Positions 1-9,758 of a stretch of 64,000 nucleotides of DNA are shown here, piece after piece. Made by a program: the position numbers and the translations under genes. The notes below the pieces were generated by a model. The model saw only the letters and a list, made by a program, of their open reading frames with translations, did no database searches and was not told the DNA's origin. The number at the start of each line of letters is the position of its first letter. The first letter of the stretch is position 1. This DNA is from Pseudomonas sp. B21-015 (GTDB lineage: Bacteria > Pseudomonadota > Gammaproteobacteria > Pseudomonadales > Pseudomonadaceae): NCBI RefSeq assembly GCF_024749285.1, contig NZ_CP087196.1, forward strand, positions 2,728,001 to 2,792,000, in the 5' to 3' direction.

Positions 1-1
1 C

Positions 2-793
2 AACGTGTCCCATCAGGCCCAGACCCGGTTGTATTTCGACCTGATCCGCAACGGTGCCGAGCAAAATTTCCTGCGTCTGATGCCGGCCGACTCACGGGAC
101 GGCTACCTCGACGATTGGTATCAGAACGGCGGCAAGTTCAAGATGTGGCTGGATTATGAGTACATCGATAATGACAAACCAACGGCGCTGACGCTGGACG
201 AGGCGGACCCGAAACGCGACTTCGCCTTGCAGTTGCTGTCCCGTTACGGCGACCTCAACGCCAAACCCGACCCGATCAACCGCTGCGACGGCGCTTATTG
301 CTCGCGGCCGAACATCGATCTGGCGTTGCAGAACGCCGAACAGGCCCTGAGCCGCCTGACTTCGCGTCCGGCGGCGGGGCTGAAAGTCATCGATCAGTTG
401 CCGGAAGCCACGATGTTGCGCATCGAGACCCCAAGCGGCAAGCGCGAGGTCTACAGCCTGTTGCGCAACCGGGCCCACAGCAACGTGGCGTTCCTGCTTG
501 GTGAATCGCTGCGCTATCAGCCGGGGCTCGACACGTTGACCATTTATCCGGGTGTACTCAGCAGTTACCCGAACTTCATGTTCAACATCCCGGCGGGGCA
601 AGTGCCCGCGTTCGTCGATGCGATGGAAAACGCCAAGGACGCTGCCAGTTTCGAGAATATCGTCGAACGCTGGGGCATTCGCCGCAGCCATCCGCAGTTC
701 TGGCAGTATTTCCATGATCTGAGCCGCTACATCCACGACACTGAGCCAGTGGAAGAGGGTGTGCTGGACATGAACCGCTACGAGAATCTCTGA
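2..793 (+). CDS. cti: Fatty acid cis/trans isomerase, C-terminal part
   Basis: This is the 3' end of a gene that begins before the window; the reading frame is open back to base 2. The visible 263 residues resemble the C-terminal region of Cti, the periplasmic haem enzyme that turns cis-unsaturated membrane fatty acids into trans isomers under solvent or heat stress. Recognition rests on overall sequence (for example SHQAQTRLYFDLIRNGAEQ and FWQYFHDLSRYIHDTEP). The haem-binding CXXCH motif, which lies near the N-terminus in this family, would be upstream and cannot be checked. The gene ends 108 bases before nfuA and is probably transcribed separately from it. Confidence 0.8.
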   Translation, partial: NVSHQAQTRLYFDLIRNGAEQNFLRLMPADSRDGYLDDWYQNGGKFKMWLDYEYIDNDKPTALTLDEADPKRDFALQLLSRYGDLNAKPDPINRCDGAYCSRPNIDLALQNAEQALSRLTSRPAAGLKVIDQLPEATMLRIETPSGKREVYSLLRNRAHSNVAFLLGESLRYQPGLDTLTIYPGVLSSYPNFMFNIPAGQVPAFVDAMENAKDAASFENIVERWGIRRSHPQFWQYFHDLSRYIHDTEPVEEGVLDMNRYENL

Positions 794-844
794 AGTGCCT
801 GCTCCCACATTGGATCAGTTGTGCTTTCCCGACAAAAATACTAG

Positions 845-1486
<642 letters not shown>

Positions 1487-1502
1487 GGTGTTCGCTGCAA
1501 CA

Positions 1503-1535
1503 TAAAAAACGGTGCCCGTGAGCACCGTTTTTTTA
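1503..1535 (+). terminator. Rho-independent terminator of nfuA
   Basis: Stem AAAAACGGTGC / GCACCGTTTTT (1504-1514 with 1522-1532) with a 7-base loop, continuing into a T run. It lies 17 bases after the nfuA stop. Confidence 0.9.
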
Positions 1536-1550
1536 TGGATGATCGATAAC

Positions 1551-1697
1551 CTGTGGCGAGGGAGCTTGTCGGATCGCCGCACCGTCCCGCTCGACTGCGA
1601 AGCAGTCGCAATCCAGCCGATGCATTTTCCCGTGATGAATGCGTTGGCTGATTTTGGACCGCTGCGCGGTCCAACGGGAGCAAGCTCCCTCGCCACA
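1551..1697. repeat. REP-type palindromic repeat
   Basis: Inverted arms CTGTGGCGAGGGAGCTTG and CAAGCTCCCTCGCCACAAG enclose about 110 bases with internal hairpins (for example GACTGCGAAGCAGTC and GGACCGCTGCGCGGTCC). It sits between the convergent nfuA and cobM. The same arm family interrupts cobN at about 8115-8242. Confidence 0.8.
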
Positions 1698-1703
1698 AGT
1701 GCT

Positions 1704-2450
1704 TCAGGGCCTGTACAAATGCGCATGCCCCGCGCGATACAGCGACGACTCACTGAAGTGATCGCTGCCCAACACCCGACCCACCAGAATCAGCGCTGTT
1801 CGGCGAAATCCCTTGGCTTGAACCTTCTCGGCAATATCCTCAAGCGTCCCCACCACCCAATCCTGATCCGGCCAGGTCGCCCGGTGGATCACGGCGATCG
1901 GGCAATCAGCGCCGTAGTGTGGCAACAGTTCGGCAAGGATCTTCTCCAGATGATTGACCCCCAAGTGGATCGCCATGGTCGCCCCGTGCTGCGCCAGGCT
2001 ACCGAGTTCTTCACCGGCAGGCATCGCGGTCTTGTCGGCGTAGCGGGTCAGAATCACGCTCTGTGATACGTCCGGCAAGGTCAGTTCGGCGCCTAAAAGG
2101 GCCGCGCAAGCCGCGGTGGCGGTGACGCCGGGAATGATTTCGAAAGGGATGTCGAGTTCCCGCAGGTAGCGGATCTGCTCGCCAATCGCGCCGTACAGGC
2201 TCGGGTCGCCGGAATGCACCCGGGCCACGTCCTGGCCGTTGGCATGGGCGGTCTTGATCAGCTCGATGATCTGTTCCAGGTGCAATTCGGCGCTGTTGAC
2301 CACCTGTTCGGCCCGATGGCCCTCCAGCACGGCGGCGGGCACCAGGGAGCCTGCATAGATGATGACCGGGCAGCTACGAATCAGCCGCTGGCCTTTGACG
2401 GTGATCAGTTCCGGGTCGCCGGGGCCTGCGCCAATGAAGTAGACGGTCAT
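1704..2450 (-). CDS. cobM: Precorrin-4 C11-methyltransferase CobM
   Basis: A 248-residue SAM-dependent methyltransferase of the aerobic cobalamin pathway. It methylates C-11 of precorrin-4 to give precorrin-5. The N-terminal GAGPGDPELITVKG loop and the central VHSGDPSLYGAIGEQ segment are hallmarks of the tetrapyrrole methylase fold. The length is normal. It is the last gene of the minus-strand group cbtB-cbtA-cobE-cobM, 82 bases after cobE, and is probably under the same B12 riboswitch. A REP element lies just downstream. Confidence 0.93.
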   Translation of the reverse strand: MTVYFIGAGPGDPELITVKGQRLIRSCPVIIYAGSLVPAAVLEGHRAEQVVNSAELHLEQIIELIKTAHANGQDVARVHSGDPSLYGAIGEQIRYLRELDIPFEIIPGVTATAACAALLGAELTLPDVSQSVILTRYADKTAMPAGEELGSLAQHGATMAIHLGVNHLEKILAELLPHYGADCPIAVIHRATWPDQDWVVGTLEDIAEKVQAKGFRRTALILVGRVLGSDHFSESSLYRAGHAHLYRP

Positions 2451-2532
2451 CGTCGTTTCCTGTCAGAAAAAGGGCTTGGGCAGGCTTCAGATGAAGATTG
2501 CTCATGATCGAAGGCGGGGATTATCGGGGATT

Positions 2533-2946
2533 TTACGCGGCGCTGGCCAATGCCAGGGTGGCCTGGGCGTATTTTTGTCGTGGAATCAGTAACTTTGCAG
2601 GCGCCTGAGCCAATTGTTCGGCCAATGCCAGCGCGGCACTTTCCGCTACGCCGTAACAGCCGGTGCGTTCGAACGCGATGTCCGAGTGGTGGCTGAGTTG
2701 CGGTTCATAACCGGCCAATTGTTCGCTGCTGAAATACATCAACGGCAATGCCAGCTGTTCGGCCAGTGCGATCAGGCCAGGTTCTTCGCGCTTCAGGTCG
2801 ATGCTGGCCAGGGCCTTGATCTCACGGAGTTCGATTTGATGGGCCTGTAACGCCTGATCAAGCAGCGCCCGAAGCGTGCTGACGGGGCAGCCGCGCTGGC
2901 AGCCCAGGCCGACCACCAGGGTCGGCGCTGTGCTGACGTCAGTCAT
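2533..2946 (-). CDS. cobE: Cobalamin biosynthesis protein CobE
   Basis: A 137-residue protein matching CobE, the counterpart of the C-terminal domain of CbiG. It begins VVGLGCQRGCPVSTL, the conserved glycine/cysteine-rich loop of this family. CobE is needed in the aerobic corrin pathway, although its exact step is not settled. Its ATG overlaps the cbtA stop by 4 bases (ATGA), so the two are translationally coupled. cobM follows. Confidence 0.88.
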   Translation of the reverse strand: MTDVSTAPTLVVGLGCQRGCPVSTLRALLDQALQAHQIELREIKALASIDLKREEPGLIALAEQLALPLMYFSSEQLAGYEPQLSHHSDIAFERTGCYGVAESAALALAEQLAQAPAKLLIPRQKYAQATLALASAA

Positions 2947-3650
2947 GCGCGGTAAGGGCCATCGCTTTTACGGCGGAACAACCAGGCGCTGATCAGGCCC
3001 AGGGCCAGCCAGAACGCCACGTTGGTCAGCTGCGAAGCGATCTTGAATTGCGCTTCCAGGGCTTCCGGCGCCAGCATCGAATGGACTTCCGGTTGCGGCG
3101 CACCGATCACATGAGGCACGGCCAGAATCGCCACGCCGAGGACTTTCATCAACCAATGGCGGCTGAACACGATCAGCGCGATGCCGACCGCCGTGGACGC
3201 GGCAGTGCCGATCCACCAGATTTGCCGTTGCGCCAGATCCGCCGCGGCAGTGCCCGGCAGCTCAGGTGGCAGGCCGAGTGTTGGCGCCAGCACGAAGGTC
3301 GCGTAACCGGCCAGACCCCAGAGCAGGCCCTGAGAGGTCTTGGTTGGTGCGCGCAAGGTGTAGAGACCGGCGAGCATCAGGGCGAACCCGACTGCAACCA
3401 CCAGGTTACCGCCCGTCGTGGACAGCACGCGCTGCCAGCCGTCTTCAGGCTCCCAGGCTTCGGCATCGTGGGTGTGAGCGGCGACAGCACCGGCGGCGTG
3501 CTCGTGGACTTCAACAGCGGCCGGCTCGAATTTTTCGTAGGTCTCGGCCTGCAAAATCAGCGGTGCGACCCAGAAGCTTTGCAGCAGGGTCAATAGCAGG
3601 GCGGCCAGCAACCCGGTGAACCCTGCGGTTTGCGCAATACGCTTGATCAT
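2943..3650 (-). CDS. cbtA: Cobalt transporter subunit CbtA
   Basis: A 235-residue inner-membrane protein with about five or six hydrophobic segments, matching CbtA. CbtA and CbtB form a predicted cobalt importer controlled by B12. A histidine-containing periplasmic loop (EVHEHAAGAVAAHTHDAEAW, about residues 45-65) is a likely metal-capture site. The ATG at 3650 was chosen. A GTG seven codons upstream would overlap the end of cbtB. cobE overlaps the stop. Confidence 0.88.
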   Translation of the reverse strand: MIKRIAQTAGFTGLLAALLLTLLQSFWVAPLILQAETYEKFEPAAVEVHEHAAGAVAAHTHDAEAWEPEDGWQRVLSTTGGNLVVAVGFALMLAGLYTLRAPTKTSQGLLWGLAGYATFVLAPTLGLPPELPGTAAADLAQRQIWWIGTAASTAVGIALIVFSRHWLMKVLGVAILAVPHVIGAPQPEVHSMLAPEALEAQFKIASQLTNVAFWLALGLISAWLFRRKSDGPYRA

Positions 3651-3661
3651 CTCAGCAGGTC

Positions 3662-3853
3662 TCAATGGCACGGAAAGGCAGAGCTGTGACGGGTATCGTG
3701 CGCGGCGTTGTGCACCGCTTCGATGTGCGAGAAACCGGCGAAATACACAAGGCTAGCGCCAAGGATCGACGCACAAAAGGCGGCGGTCAGGCGTTGGCTC
3801 AGGGTTGTGGTGGTGCTTGCGGTTGTGTGGCCGGTGCTGCTGATGATCGACAT
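3662..3853 (-). CDS. cbtB: Cobalt transporter subunit CbtB
   Basis: A 63-residue protein with one membrane segment (about residues 22-42) and a histidine-rich tail (HIEAVHNAAHDTRHSSAFPCH) typical of CbtB, the small partner of CbtA. GAGGGAAG lies 8 bases before the ATG at 3853, which supports this start over a longer reading. It is the first gene of the minus-strand unit, about 135 bases downstream of a cobalamin riboswitch. Cobalt import is therefore expected to shut off when B12 is plentiful. Confidence 0.88.
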   Translation of the reverse strand: MSIISSTGHTTASTTTTLSQRLTAAFCASILGASLVYFAGFSHIEAVHNAAHDTRHSSAFPCH

Positions 3854-3987
3854 GGCGCTTCCCTCTGGTCTGTCAGCGGGTGAATAGAGCGCATGAAAAC
3901 CTCCGCACGCCGGGGGCACGCAGAGATTTCGAACAGCGCCCGCCCACCGCGGGTTTGTTATTCAGTGAACGTAAGAGTCACTTTATG

Positions 3988-4190
3988 TTGCGGGCCGGTC
4001 TCCGGGCTCGCGAGGGGCGCTGGCTTTCGCCTGAACCTGCAAGCATCACCTTCCCATGCCCTATGACAGGCACAGTGGATCTGACGCTTCACTCGCTTAC
4101 CGTTGCGGGGGCAGCACCGGACTGACATGGCTTTAGAGTAAAGCACATGATTCACCGGTTTCCCGTTTCACCCTGTGAAGGGCACCCGTA
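3988..4190 (-). promoter_or_regulatory. Cobalamin riboswitch for cbtB-cbtA-cobE-cobM
   Basis: Read on the minus strand, it has the conserved riboswitch blocks in order: GGGTGCCC, GGGAAACCGGTG, the core GCTGCCCCCGCAACGGTA, GGGAAGGTGATG, and the B12 box as GCCCGGAGACCGGC (4009-3994). It precedes cbtB by about 135 bases. In Gram-negative bacteria this element usually hides the ribosome-binding site when adenosylcobalamin binds. Confidence 0.92.
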
Positions 4191-4324
4191 ACAAGGTGTG
4201 TAGGAGAGCATGGGCGGGGGTTGGGCGTCAATTGGCAGGGGGCTTGCTCGCGAAGGCGTCATCACAGCCGGCACAGATCTCTGCGCGGACATTGACCCGC
4301 CCCCACACGATGCGTAGCCTTGCG

Positions 4325-4518
4325 CTTTCGAGGTTCTTCGGCGTCTGCCGAAGCTAAGAAGGGAACGCGGTCGATGCCGCGGCTGCCCCCGCAACTGTGA
4401 ACGGTTGTGTTTCTGCCAGGCCACTGCACGCACCTTCCACAGGGCGCGCGGGAAGGCGCAGGAATCGCCAGTCGAAAGACCGGCACACCGTCAGCCAGGA
4501 GACCTGCCTCGACACAGA
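4325..4518 (+). promoter_or_regulatory. Cobalamin riboswitch for cobW-cobN-chlID
   Basis: A plus-strand element with AAGGGAACGCGGT, the core GCTGCCCCCGCAACTGTGA, GGGAAGGCGCAGGAA and the B12 box GCCAGGAGACCTGCC (about 4503-4518). It lies about 110 bases before cobW. Together with the minus-strand element it forms a divergent pair only about 135 bases apart. Confidence 0.95.
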
Positions 4519-4627
4519 TTCTCACTTTCAACCGGGCGGGGTGATCCGGTGGCGAACTCTTCAGGCACGCGCCCCCGCGTTGCCGGTCGTCGTCCCGTAT
4601 GCCCGCCACCTTGCCAAAGGGCATCCG

Positions 4628-5689
4628 ATGAAAACACTGGCCAAACTCCCTGTCACCATCGTTACCGGCTTCCTCGGCTCGGGCAAAACCACCTTGCTGC
4701 GCCACATGCTCGACAACGCTCAGGGCCGCCGTATCGCGGTGATCGTCAACGAGTTCGGCGAGCTGGGCATCGACGGCGAAATCCTCAAACAATGCTCCAT
4801 CGGCTGCACCGAAGAAGAAGCCAGCGGCCGCGTCTATGAACTGGCCAACGGCTGCCTGTGCTGCACCGTTCAGGAAGAATTCTTCCCGGTGATGCGCGAA
4901 CTGGTCGCTCGTCGCGGCGACCTCGACCACATCCTGATCGAGACCTCCGGCCTGGCACTGCCAAAGCCTCTGGTTCAAGCCTTCCAGTGGCCGGAAATCC
5001 GCAGCGCTTGCACGGTTGACGCGGTGATCACCGTGGTCGACAGCCCGGCCGTCGCCGCTGGCACCTTCGCTGCATTCCCGGATCAAGTGGATGCCATGCG
5101 CAAACTCGACCCGAACCTGGACCACGAATCGCCGTTGCACGAGCTGTTCGCCGACCAACTGGCCAGCGCCGACCTGGTGATCCTCAACAAGGCCGACCTG
5201 ATCAGCCCTGAAGACCTGGCCCGCGTGCGCCTGGAAGTCGCCGAAGAGCTGCCGCCAGCGGTAAAAGTCATCGAAGCCAGCAGCGGTCGTCTGCCACTGG
5301 ACGTGCTGATCGGCCTCGGTGCCGGTTCCGAAGAGCACATCGACAGCCGCCACAGCCATCACGATCATCACCATGAAGGCGAAGACGATCACGACCATGA
5401 CGCGTTCGACTCCATCTCGATCGAGCTGCCACAAGCCGACGAAAGCTTGCTGATGGATGCGCTGACCCAACTGGTGGTCCAGCACGGCATCCTGCGGGTC
5501 AAAGGTTTCGCGGCGGTGCCGAACAAACCGATGCGCCTGCTGATTCAGGGCGTGGGCACGCGTTTCGACAAGCACTTCGATCGTCAGTGGGGCGCCGAGG
5601 AAGCGCGCGCGACCCGTCTGGTGTTGATCGGTCAGGCGCTGGATGCCGCTGCGCTCGAAGCGCAATTGCGCGCCGCGCTTAGCGTTTAA
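4628..5689 (+). CDS. cobW: Cobalamin biosynthesis GTPase CobW
   Basis: A 353-residue COG0523-family GTPase. It shows Walker [13 protein letters not shown] near residue 15, the family metal motif CLCC (NGCLCCTVQEEF), and NKAD for guanine recognition. A histidine- and acid-rich stretch (HSHHDHHHEGEDDHDHD, about residues 240-256) could bind metal. CobW is thought to supply cobalt to the CobN chelatase. The longer upstream frame runs through the riboswitch, so the ATG at 4628 is the start. cobN begins 3 bases after the stop. Confidence 0.95.
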   Translation: MKTLAKLPVTIVTGFLGSGKTTLLRHMLDNAQGRRIAVIVNEFGELGIDGEILKQCSIGCTEEEASGRVYELANGCLCCTVQEEFFPVMRELVARRGDLDHILIETSGLALPKPLVQAFQWPEIRSACTVDAVITVVDSPAVAAGTFAAFPDQVDAMRKLDPNLDHESPLHELFADQLASADLVILNKADLISPEDLARVRLEVAEELPPAVKVIEASSGRLPLDVLIGLGAGSEEHIDSRHSHHDHHHEGEDDHDHDAFDSISIELPQADESLLMDALTQLVVQHGILRVKGFAAVPNKPMRLLIQGVGTRFDKHFDRQWGAEEARATRLVLIGQALDAAALEAQLRAALSV

Positions 5690-5692
5690 CCC

Positions 5693-8600
5693 ATGCACCT
5701 GCTCAGGACCCAGCCCGGCGGCTTCGTGTCGGATGACAACATTGCCGACCTTGGACAAACTCCCGCCGAGCTGGTGATCCTGTGCAGCGGCGATTCCAGC
5801 CTGGCGTTGCTCGCCGAAGCGGCGCAGCAGTTGCCCGACGATTACCCGAGCCTGCGCCTGGCCAACCCGATGCAGGTGCAGAATCACGCTTCGGTCGATC
5901 TCTACGTCGATGAAGTGTTGCGTCACGCCAAGGTCATTCTGATTTCGCTGCACGGTGGCATCGCCTATTGGCGTTATGGCGTGGAGCGCTTGGTGGCGTT
6001 GTCCCAGCGCGGTGTGCAGCTGATTCTGGTGCCGGGGGACGATCGCCCGGACCCGGAACTCAGCGACCTGAGCACCGTGATCCCCGAAGACCGCGACCGG
6101 CTCTGGCAGTTTTTGCGCCAGGGCGGCATGAGCAATGCCCTGGATTTTTTCCGCTGTCTGGCCAATCGCTGGCTGGGTCGCGATTACGCCTGGGCCGAGC
6201 CACAAACCCTGCCGCGCACCGCGATCTACCACCGGCAAAAAAGCCCTGCTGAACTGAAGGATTGGCAAGCCGACTGGCAGGCTGATCAGCCGGTGGCGGC
6301 GGTGCTGTTCTACCGCTCGCACTTGCAGGCGGCGAATACCGGTTTCATCGATATTTTCTGCCAGCGTTTGCAGGCGGCGGGGTTGAACCCGTTGCCGATT
6401 GCGCTGGCCAGTTTGAAAGAACCCGGCTGCCTGACGGTGGTCGAGGACTGGCTGGATGAGGTCGAGGCGGGGGTGATTCTCAACACCACCGGTTTCGCCC
6501 AGTCCAGCCCTGAAGTGCCGCACTTGCGGCCGTTTCGCCGCAACATTCCGGTGATCCAGGCGATCTGCGCCCAGGACAACGAACCGGGTTGGCGCGCCAG
6601 CGAGCAGGGGCTCGGCCCCCGTGACCTGGCGATGCACATTGCGCTGCCGGAGCTGGACGGGCGGATCATCAGCCGGCCTATCAGTTTCAAGGACCTGGCT
6701 TGGCGCAGCGAGCGCAGTCAGTCGGATGTGGTCTGTTACCGGCCGCAACCCGAGCGCATGGATTTTGTCGCCGAACTGGCGCGGCGCTGGATCGATCTGG
6801 CGCGAGTGCCCAACGGCGAAAAACGCATCGCCCTGATCCTCGCCAATTACCCGACTCGTGATGGGCGTATCGGCAATGGTGTGGGGCTCGACACCCCGGC
6901 CGCCGCGCTGAATATCCTGCGTGCCCTGCACGCCGAAGGTTATCCGCTACCGGCCGAGTTACCGGACAGCGGCACCGCGCTGATCCAGCAATTGCTCGGT
7001 GGCGTCAGCAATGACCTGGACACTGTCGATCAACGTCCATGTCAGCAAAGCCTGGCGCTGGATGATTACTTTCTGATGTTCAACGCGCTGCCCGAAACCA
7101 ATCGTCAGGCCGTGCTGGAACGTTGGGGCTCGCCCGAAAGCGATCCGATGTTCCGTGGCGGGCGAATGATGATTGCCGGCCTGCGCTTCGGCCTGACCTT
7201 CGTCGGCATTCAACCGGCCCGGGGTTATCAGGTCGATCCAAGTGCCGTCTATCACGACCCGGACCTGGTGCCGCCCCACGGTTATCTTGCGTTCTACTTC
7301 TGGTTGCGCAACACCTACGGCGCCCACGGCGTGATCCATGTCGGCAAGCACGGCAACCTCGAATGGCTGCCGGGCAAGGGGGTCGGGTTGTCGGAAAACT
7401 GCTGGCCGGACGCATTGCTTGGGCCGCTGCCGAACATCTATCCGTTCATCGTCAACGACCCGGGCGAGGGCGCTCAGGCCAAACGGCGGACGCAGGCTGT
7501 GATCATCGATCACCTGATGCCGCCGCTGACCCGCGCCGAAACCTACGGCCCGTTGCGCAATCTCGAATTGCTGGCCGACGAATATTACGAAGCGCAATTG
7601 CTCGATCCGCGCCGCGCCCGGGAGTTGCAGCGCGACATTCTGCAACTGGTGCGCGACACGCACATCGACCGCGAACTGCAACTGGACGAGAAACTCGACA
7701 GCGATGCGGATGCGGCGATCTGGCTGCCGCGCCTGGACACGTACCTGTGTGATTTGAAGGAGTCGCAGATTCGCGATGGCCTGCATGTGTTTGGCGAATC
7801 GCCGACCGGGCGATTGCGCATTGATACCTTGGTGGCCTTGCTGCGTATTCCTCGCGGCGACGGCCGTGGGGCGCAATCGAGCTTGCTGCGGGCGCTGGCC
7901 AAGGCGTTTGCGCTAGGTTTCGATCCGCTGGACTGCGTTTTGGCCGAGCCCTGGAACGGTCCTCGACCGGACGCATTGCTGTCGATCAGTGATGAGCTGT
8001 GGCGTACGGCGGGGGATACCCGCGAACGTCTGGAGCTGTTCGCCGTGCAGTTGATCGAGCAGGCTTTAAATGCCGAGGTCGAACTACTGAACCCTCCTCA
8101 AGCCATGCCCGGACCTTGTGGGAACGAGCTTTTGTGGCGAGGGAGCTTGCTCCCGTTGGGTCGCGAAGCGGCCCCAAAAAATGGGACTGCTGCGCAGTCC
8201 AGCGGGAGCAAGCTCCCTCGCCACAGTGGCTCGCTCCCACAGGAGGATGGTTGGTCCGATGTGAGTGCGATCATCGACAGCTTGCGCGAGGTGGTTGCTC
8301 CACGCCTTGACGCCTGCGGCCCAGCCGAAATGCGCGGTTTGCTCGACGCCCTCAGCGGTCGATTCGTCCCGGCCGGGCCTAGCGGGGCGCCGAGTCGCGG
8401 ACGGCTGGACGTGTTGCCAACAGGGCGCAATTTCTATTCGGTGGACGTGCGCAACCTGCCGACCACTACCGCGTGGCGCATCGGCTTCCAATCCGCAAAC
8501 CTGATTCTTGAGCGACACTTGCAGGACCACGGCGACCACCTGCGTCAGCTCGGCCTGTCGGTCTGGGGTACCGCAACCATGCGTACCGGCGGCGACGACA

Positions 8601-9616
8601 TTGCCCAGGCCATGGCGCTGATGGGCGTGCGGCCAGTGTGGGCGACCGGTAGCCAGCGGGTCGACGATTTTGAAATATTGCCACTGAGCTTGCTCGACCG
8701 TCCGCGGGTGGACGTGACCTTGCGCGTCTCTGGATTCTTCCGGGATGCCTTTGCCAACTTGATCCGGCTGTTCGACGCCGCCGTGCAAGCGGTCGCCGCG
8801 CTGGATGAACCGGACGATCTCAACCCGTTGGCGGCCAAGGTGCGTGCCGAGCGTGAAGCACTGCTGGAGTCCGGTCTGGATGAGGAAGCGGCTCGGCGGC
8901 AGGCCGGCTGGCGCATCTTCGGGGCCAAACCGGGCGCTTACGGGGCGGGTGTGCAGGGCGCCATCGATGGCCGTCTGTGGCAAAGCCGTGAAGACCTGGC
9001 CGAGGTTTACCTGAACTGGGGCGGCTACGCTTACGGCGGTTCCGATGAAGGTACCGCCGCCCGCGAACAGTTCGCCCAGCGTCTGAGTCAGGTGCAGGCA
9101 GTGTTGCAGAATCAGGACAACCGCGAGCACGACTTGCTCGATTCCAACGATTATTACCAGTTCCAGGGTGGCATGCTGGCGGCCGTCGAAAGCCTCAGCG
9201 GTGCAGCGGCGGCCAGTTATCACGGCGACCACAGTCAGCCGGACTTGCCGAAGATTCGCACGTTGAAGGAAGAGCTGAACCGGGTGATCCGTTCCCGGGC
9301 GGCTAATCCGAAGTGGATCGACGGGGTCAAGCGTCATGGCTATAAAGGCGCGTTCGAACTGGCGGCGACGGTCGATAACCTGTTTGCGTTCGACGCCACC
9401 ACGCAGTTGATCGACGATCACCAGTATGCGTTGCTGGCGGATGCCTATTTGCTCGATCCGGCAACCCGGGACTTTGTTCGCGAACACAATCCCCATGCCC
9501 TGCGCGACATGACCGAGCGCATGCTCGAGGCGCAGCAGCGGGGAATGTGGAAAGAGCCGGGCGAATACCGCGAGGCGCTGGAGAATTTGTTGCTGGATAT
9601 AGAAGAAGACAGTTAG
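5693..9616 (+). CDS. cobN: Cobaltochelatase large subunit CobN (with in-frame REP insertion)
   Basis: A 1307-residue large subunit that inserts cobalt into hydrogenobyrinic acid a,c-diamide, using ATPase partner subunits. Conserved CobN blocks are clear (YGAHGVIHVGKHGNLEWLPG, WATGSQRVDDFEILPLSLLD, YAYGGSDEGTAARE). It is longer than I remember for Pseudomonas CobN (about 1250 residues). The extra length lies at residues about 807-850, which are encoded by a REP-type palindrome (8111-8242) lying in frame with no stop codon. Conserved sequence resumes at SDVSAIIDSLREVV. Whether the insert is tolerated or lowers activity cannot be seen. A repeat separates it from the downstream chelatase gene. 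Confidence 0.95.
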   Translation: MHLLRTQPGGFVSDDNIADLGQTPAELVILCSGDSSLALLAEAAQQLPDDYPSLRLANPMQVQNHASVDLYVDEVLRHAKVILISLHGGIAYWRYGVERLVALSQRGVQLILVPGDDRPDPELSDLSTVIPEDRDRLWQFLRQGGMSNALDFFRCLANRWLGRDYAWAEPQTLPRTAIYHRQKSPAELKDWQADWQADQPVAAVLFYRSHLQAANTGFIDIFCQRLQAAGLNPLPIALASLKEPGCLTVVEDWLDEVEAGVILNTTGFAQSSPEVPHLRPFRRNIPVIQAICAQDNEPGWRASEQGLGPRDLAMHIALPELDGRIISRPISFKDLAWRSERSQSDVVCYRPQPERMDFVAELARRWIDLARVPNGEKRIALILANYPTRDGRIGNGVGLDTPAAALNILRALHAEGYPLPAELPDSGTALIQQLLGGVSNDLDTVDQRPCQQSLALDDYFLMFNALPETNRQAVLERWGSPESDPMFRGGRMMIAGLRFGLTFVGIQPARGYQVDPSAVYHDPDLVPPHGYLAFYFWLRNTYGAHGVIHVGKHGNLEWLPGKGVGLSENCWPDALLGPLPNIYPFIVNDPGEGAQAKRRTQAVIIDHLMPPLTRAETYGPLRNLELLADEYYEAQLLDPRRARELQRDILQLVRDTHIDRELQLDEKLDSDADAAIWLPRLDTYLCDLKESQIRDGLHVFGESPTGRLRIDTLVALLRIPRGDGRGAQSSLLRALAKAFALGFDPLDCVLAEPWNGPRPDALLSISDELWRTAGDTRERLELFAVQLIEQALNAEVELLNPPQAMPGPCGNELLWRGSLLPLGREAAPKNGTAAQSSGSKLPRHSGSLPQEDGWSDVSAIIDSLREVVAPRLDACGPAEMRGLLDALSGRFVPAGPSGAPSRGRLDVLPTGRNFYSVDVRNLPTTTAWRIGFQSANLILERHLQDHGDHLRQLGLSVWGTATMRTGGDDIAQAMALMGVRPVWATGSQRVDDFEILPLSLLDRPRVDVTLRVSGFFRDAFANLIRLFDAAVQAVAALDEPDDLNPLAAKVRAEREALLESGLDEEAARRQAGWRIFGAKPGAYGAGVQGAIDGRLWQSREDLAEVYLNWGGYAYGGSDEGTAAREQFAQRLSQVQAVLQNQDNREHDLLDSNDYYQFQGGMLAAVESLSGAAAASYHGDHSQPDLPKIRTLKEELNRVIRSRAANPKWIDGVKRHGYKGAFELAATVDNLFAFDATTQLIDDHQYALLADAYLLDPATRDFVREHNPHALRDMTERMLEAQQRGMWKEPGEYREALENLLLDIEEDS
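8115..8242. repeat. REP-type repeat inside cobN
   Basis: Nested inverted repeats: outer arms TTGTGGGAACGAGCT / GGCTCGCTCCCACAG, inner arms GTGGCGAGGGAGCTTGCTCCC / GGGAGCAAGCTCCCTCGCCAC (about 8134-8154 and 8203-8223), and a central hairpin GGACTGCTGCGCAGTCC. This is the same family as the intergenic copy at 1551-1697, but it lies within coding sequence and preserves the cobN frame. Confidence 0.9.
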
Positions 9617-9619
9617 CGG

Positions 9620-9727
9620 GATCGTTCCCACGCTCTGCGTGGGAATGCCTCTACGGACGCTCCGCGTTCGGCTGTTGGGACGCAGAGCGTCCCGGGCTGC
9701 ATTCCCACGCAGAGCGTGGGAACGATC
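9620..9727. repeat. Long inverted repeat (GTTCCCACGC family)
   Basis: Almost perfectly symmetrical: GATCGTTCCCACGCTCTGCG at one end and its reverse complement at the other, with inner arms GGACGCTCCGCG / CGCAGAGCGTCC. A near-identical copy is at 27203-27306. It fills the gap between cobN and the chelatase ATPase gene. Confidence 0.88.
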
Positions 9728-9758
9728 ATCATCACCGACCATGACTGAGATTTTGAAC

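Noticed and set aside
4262..6931. 889-codon open frame on the minus strand
   Set aside because: It lies antisense to cobW and the first third of cobN. Its composition (rich in His, Gln, Arg, Asp, Val) is typical of the shadow frame of GC-rich genes, and it runs through a riboswitch.
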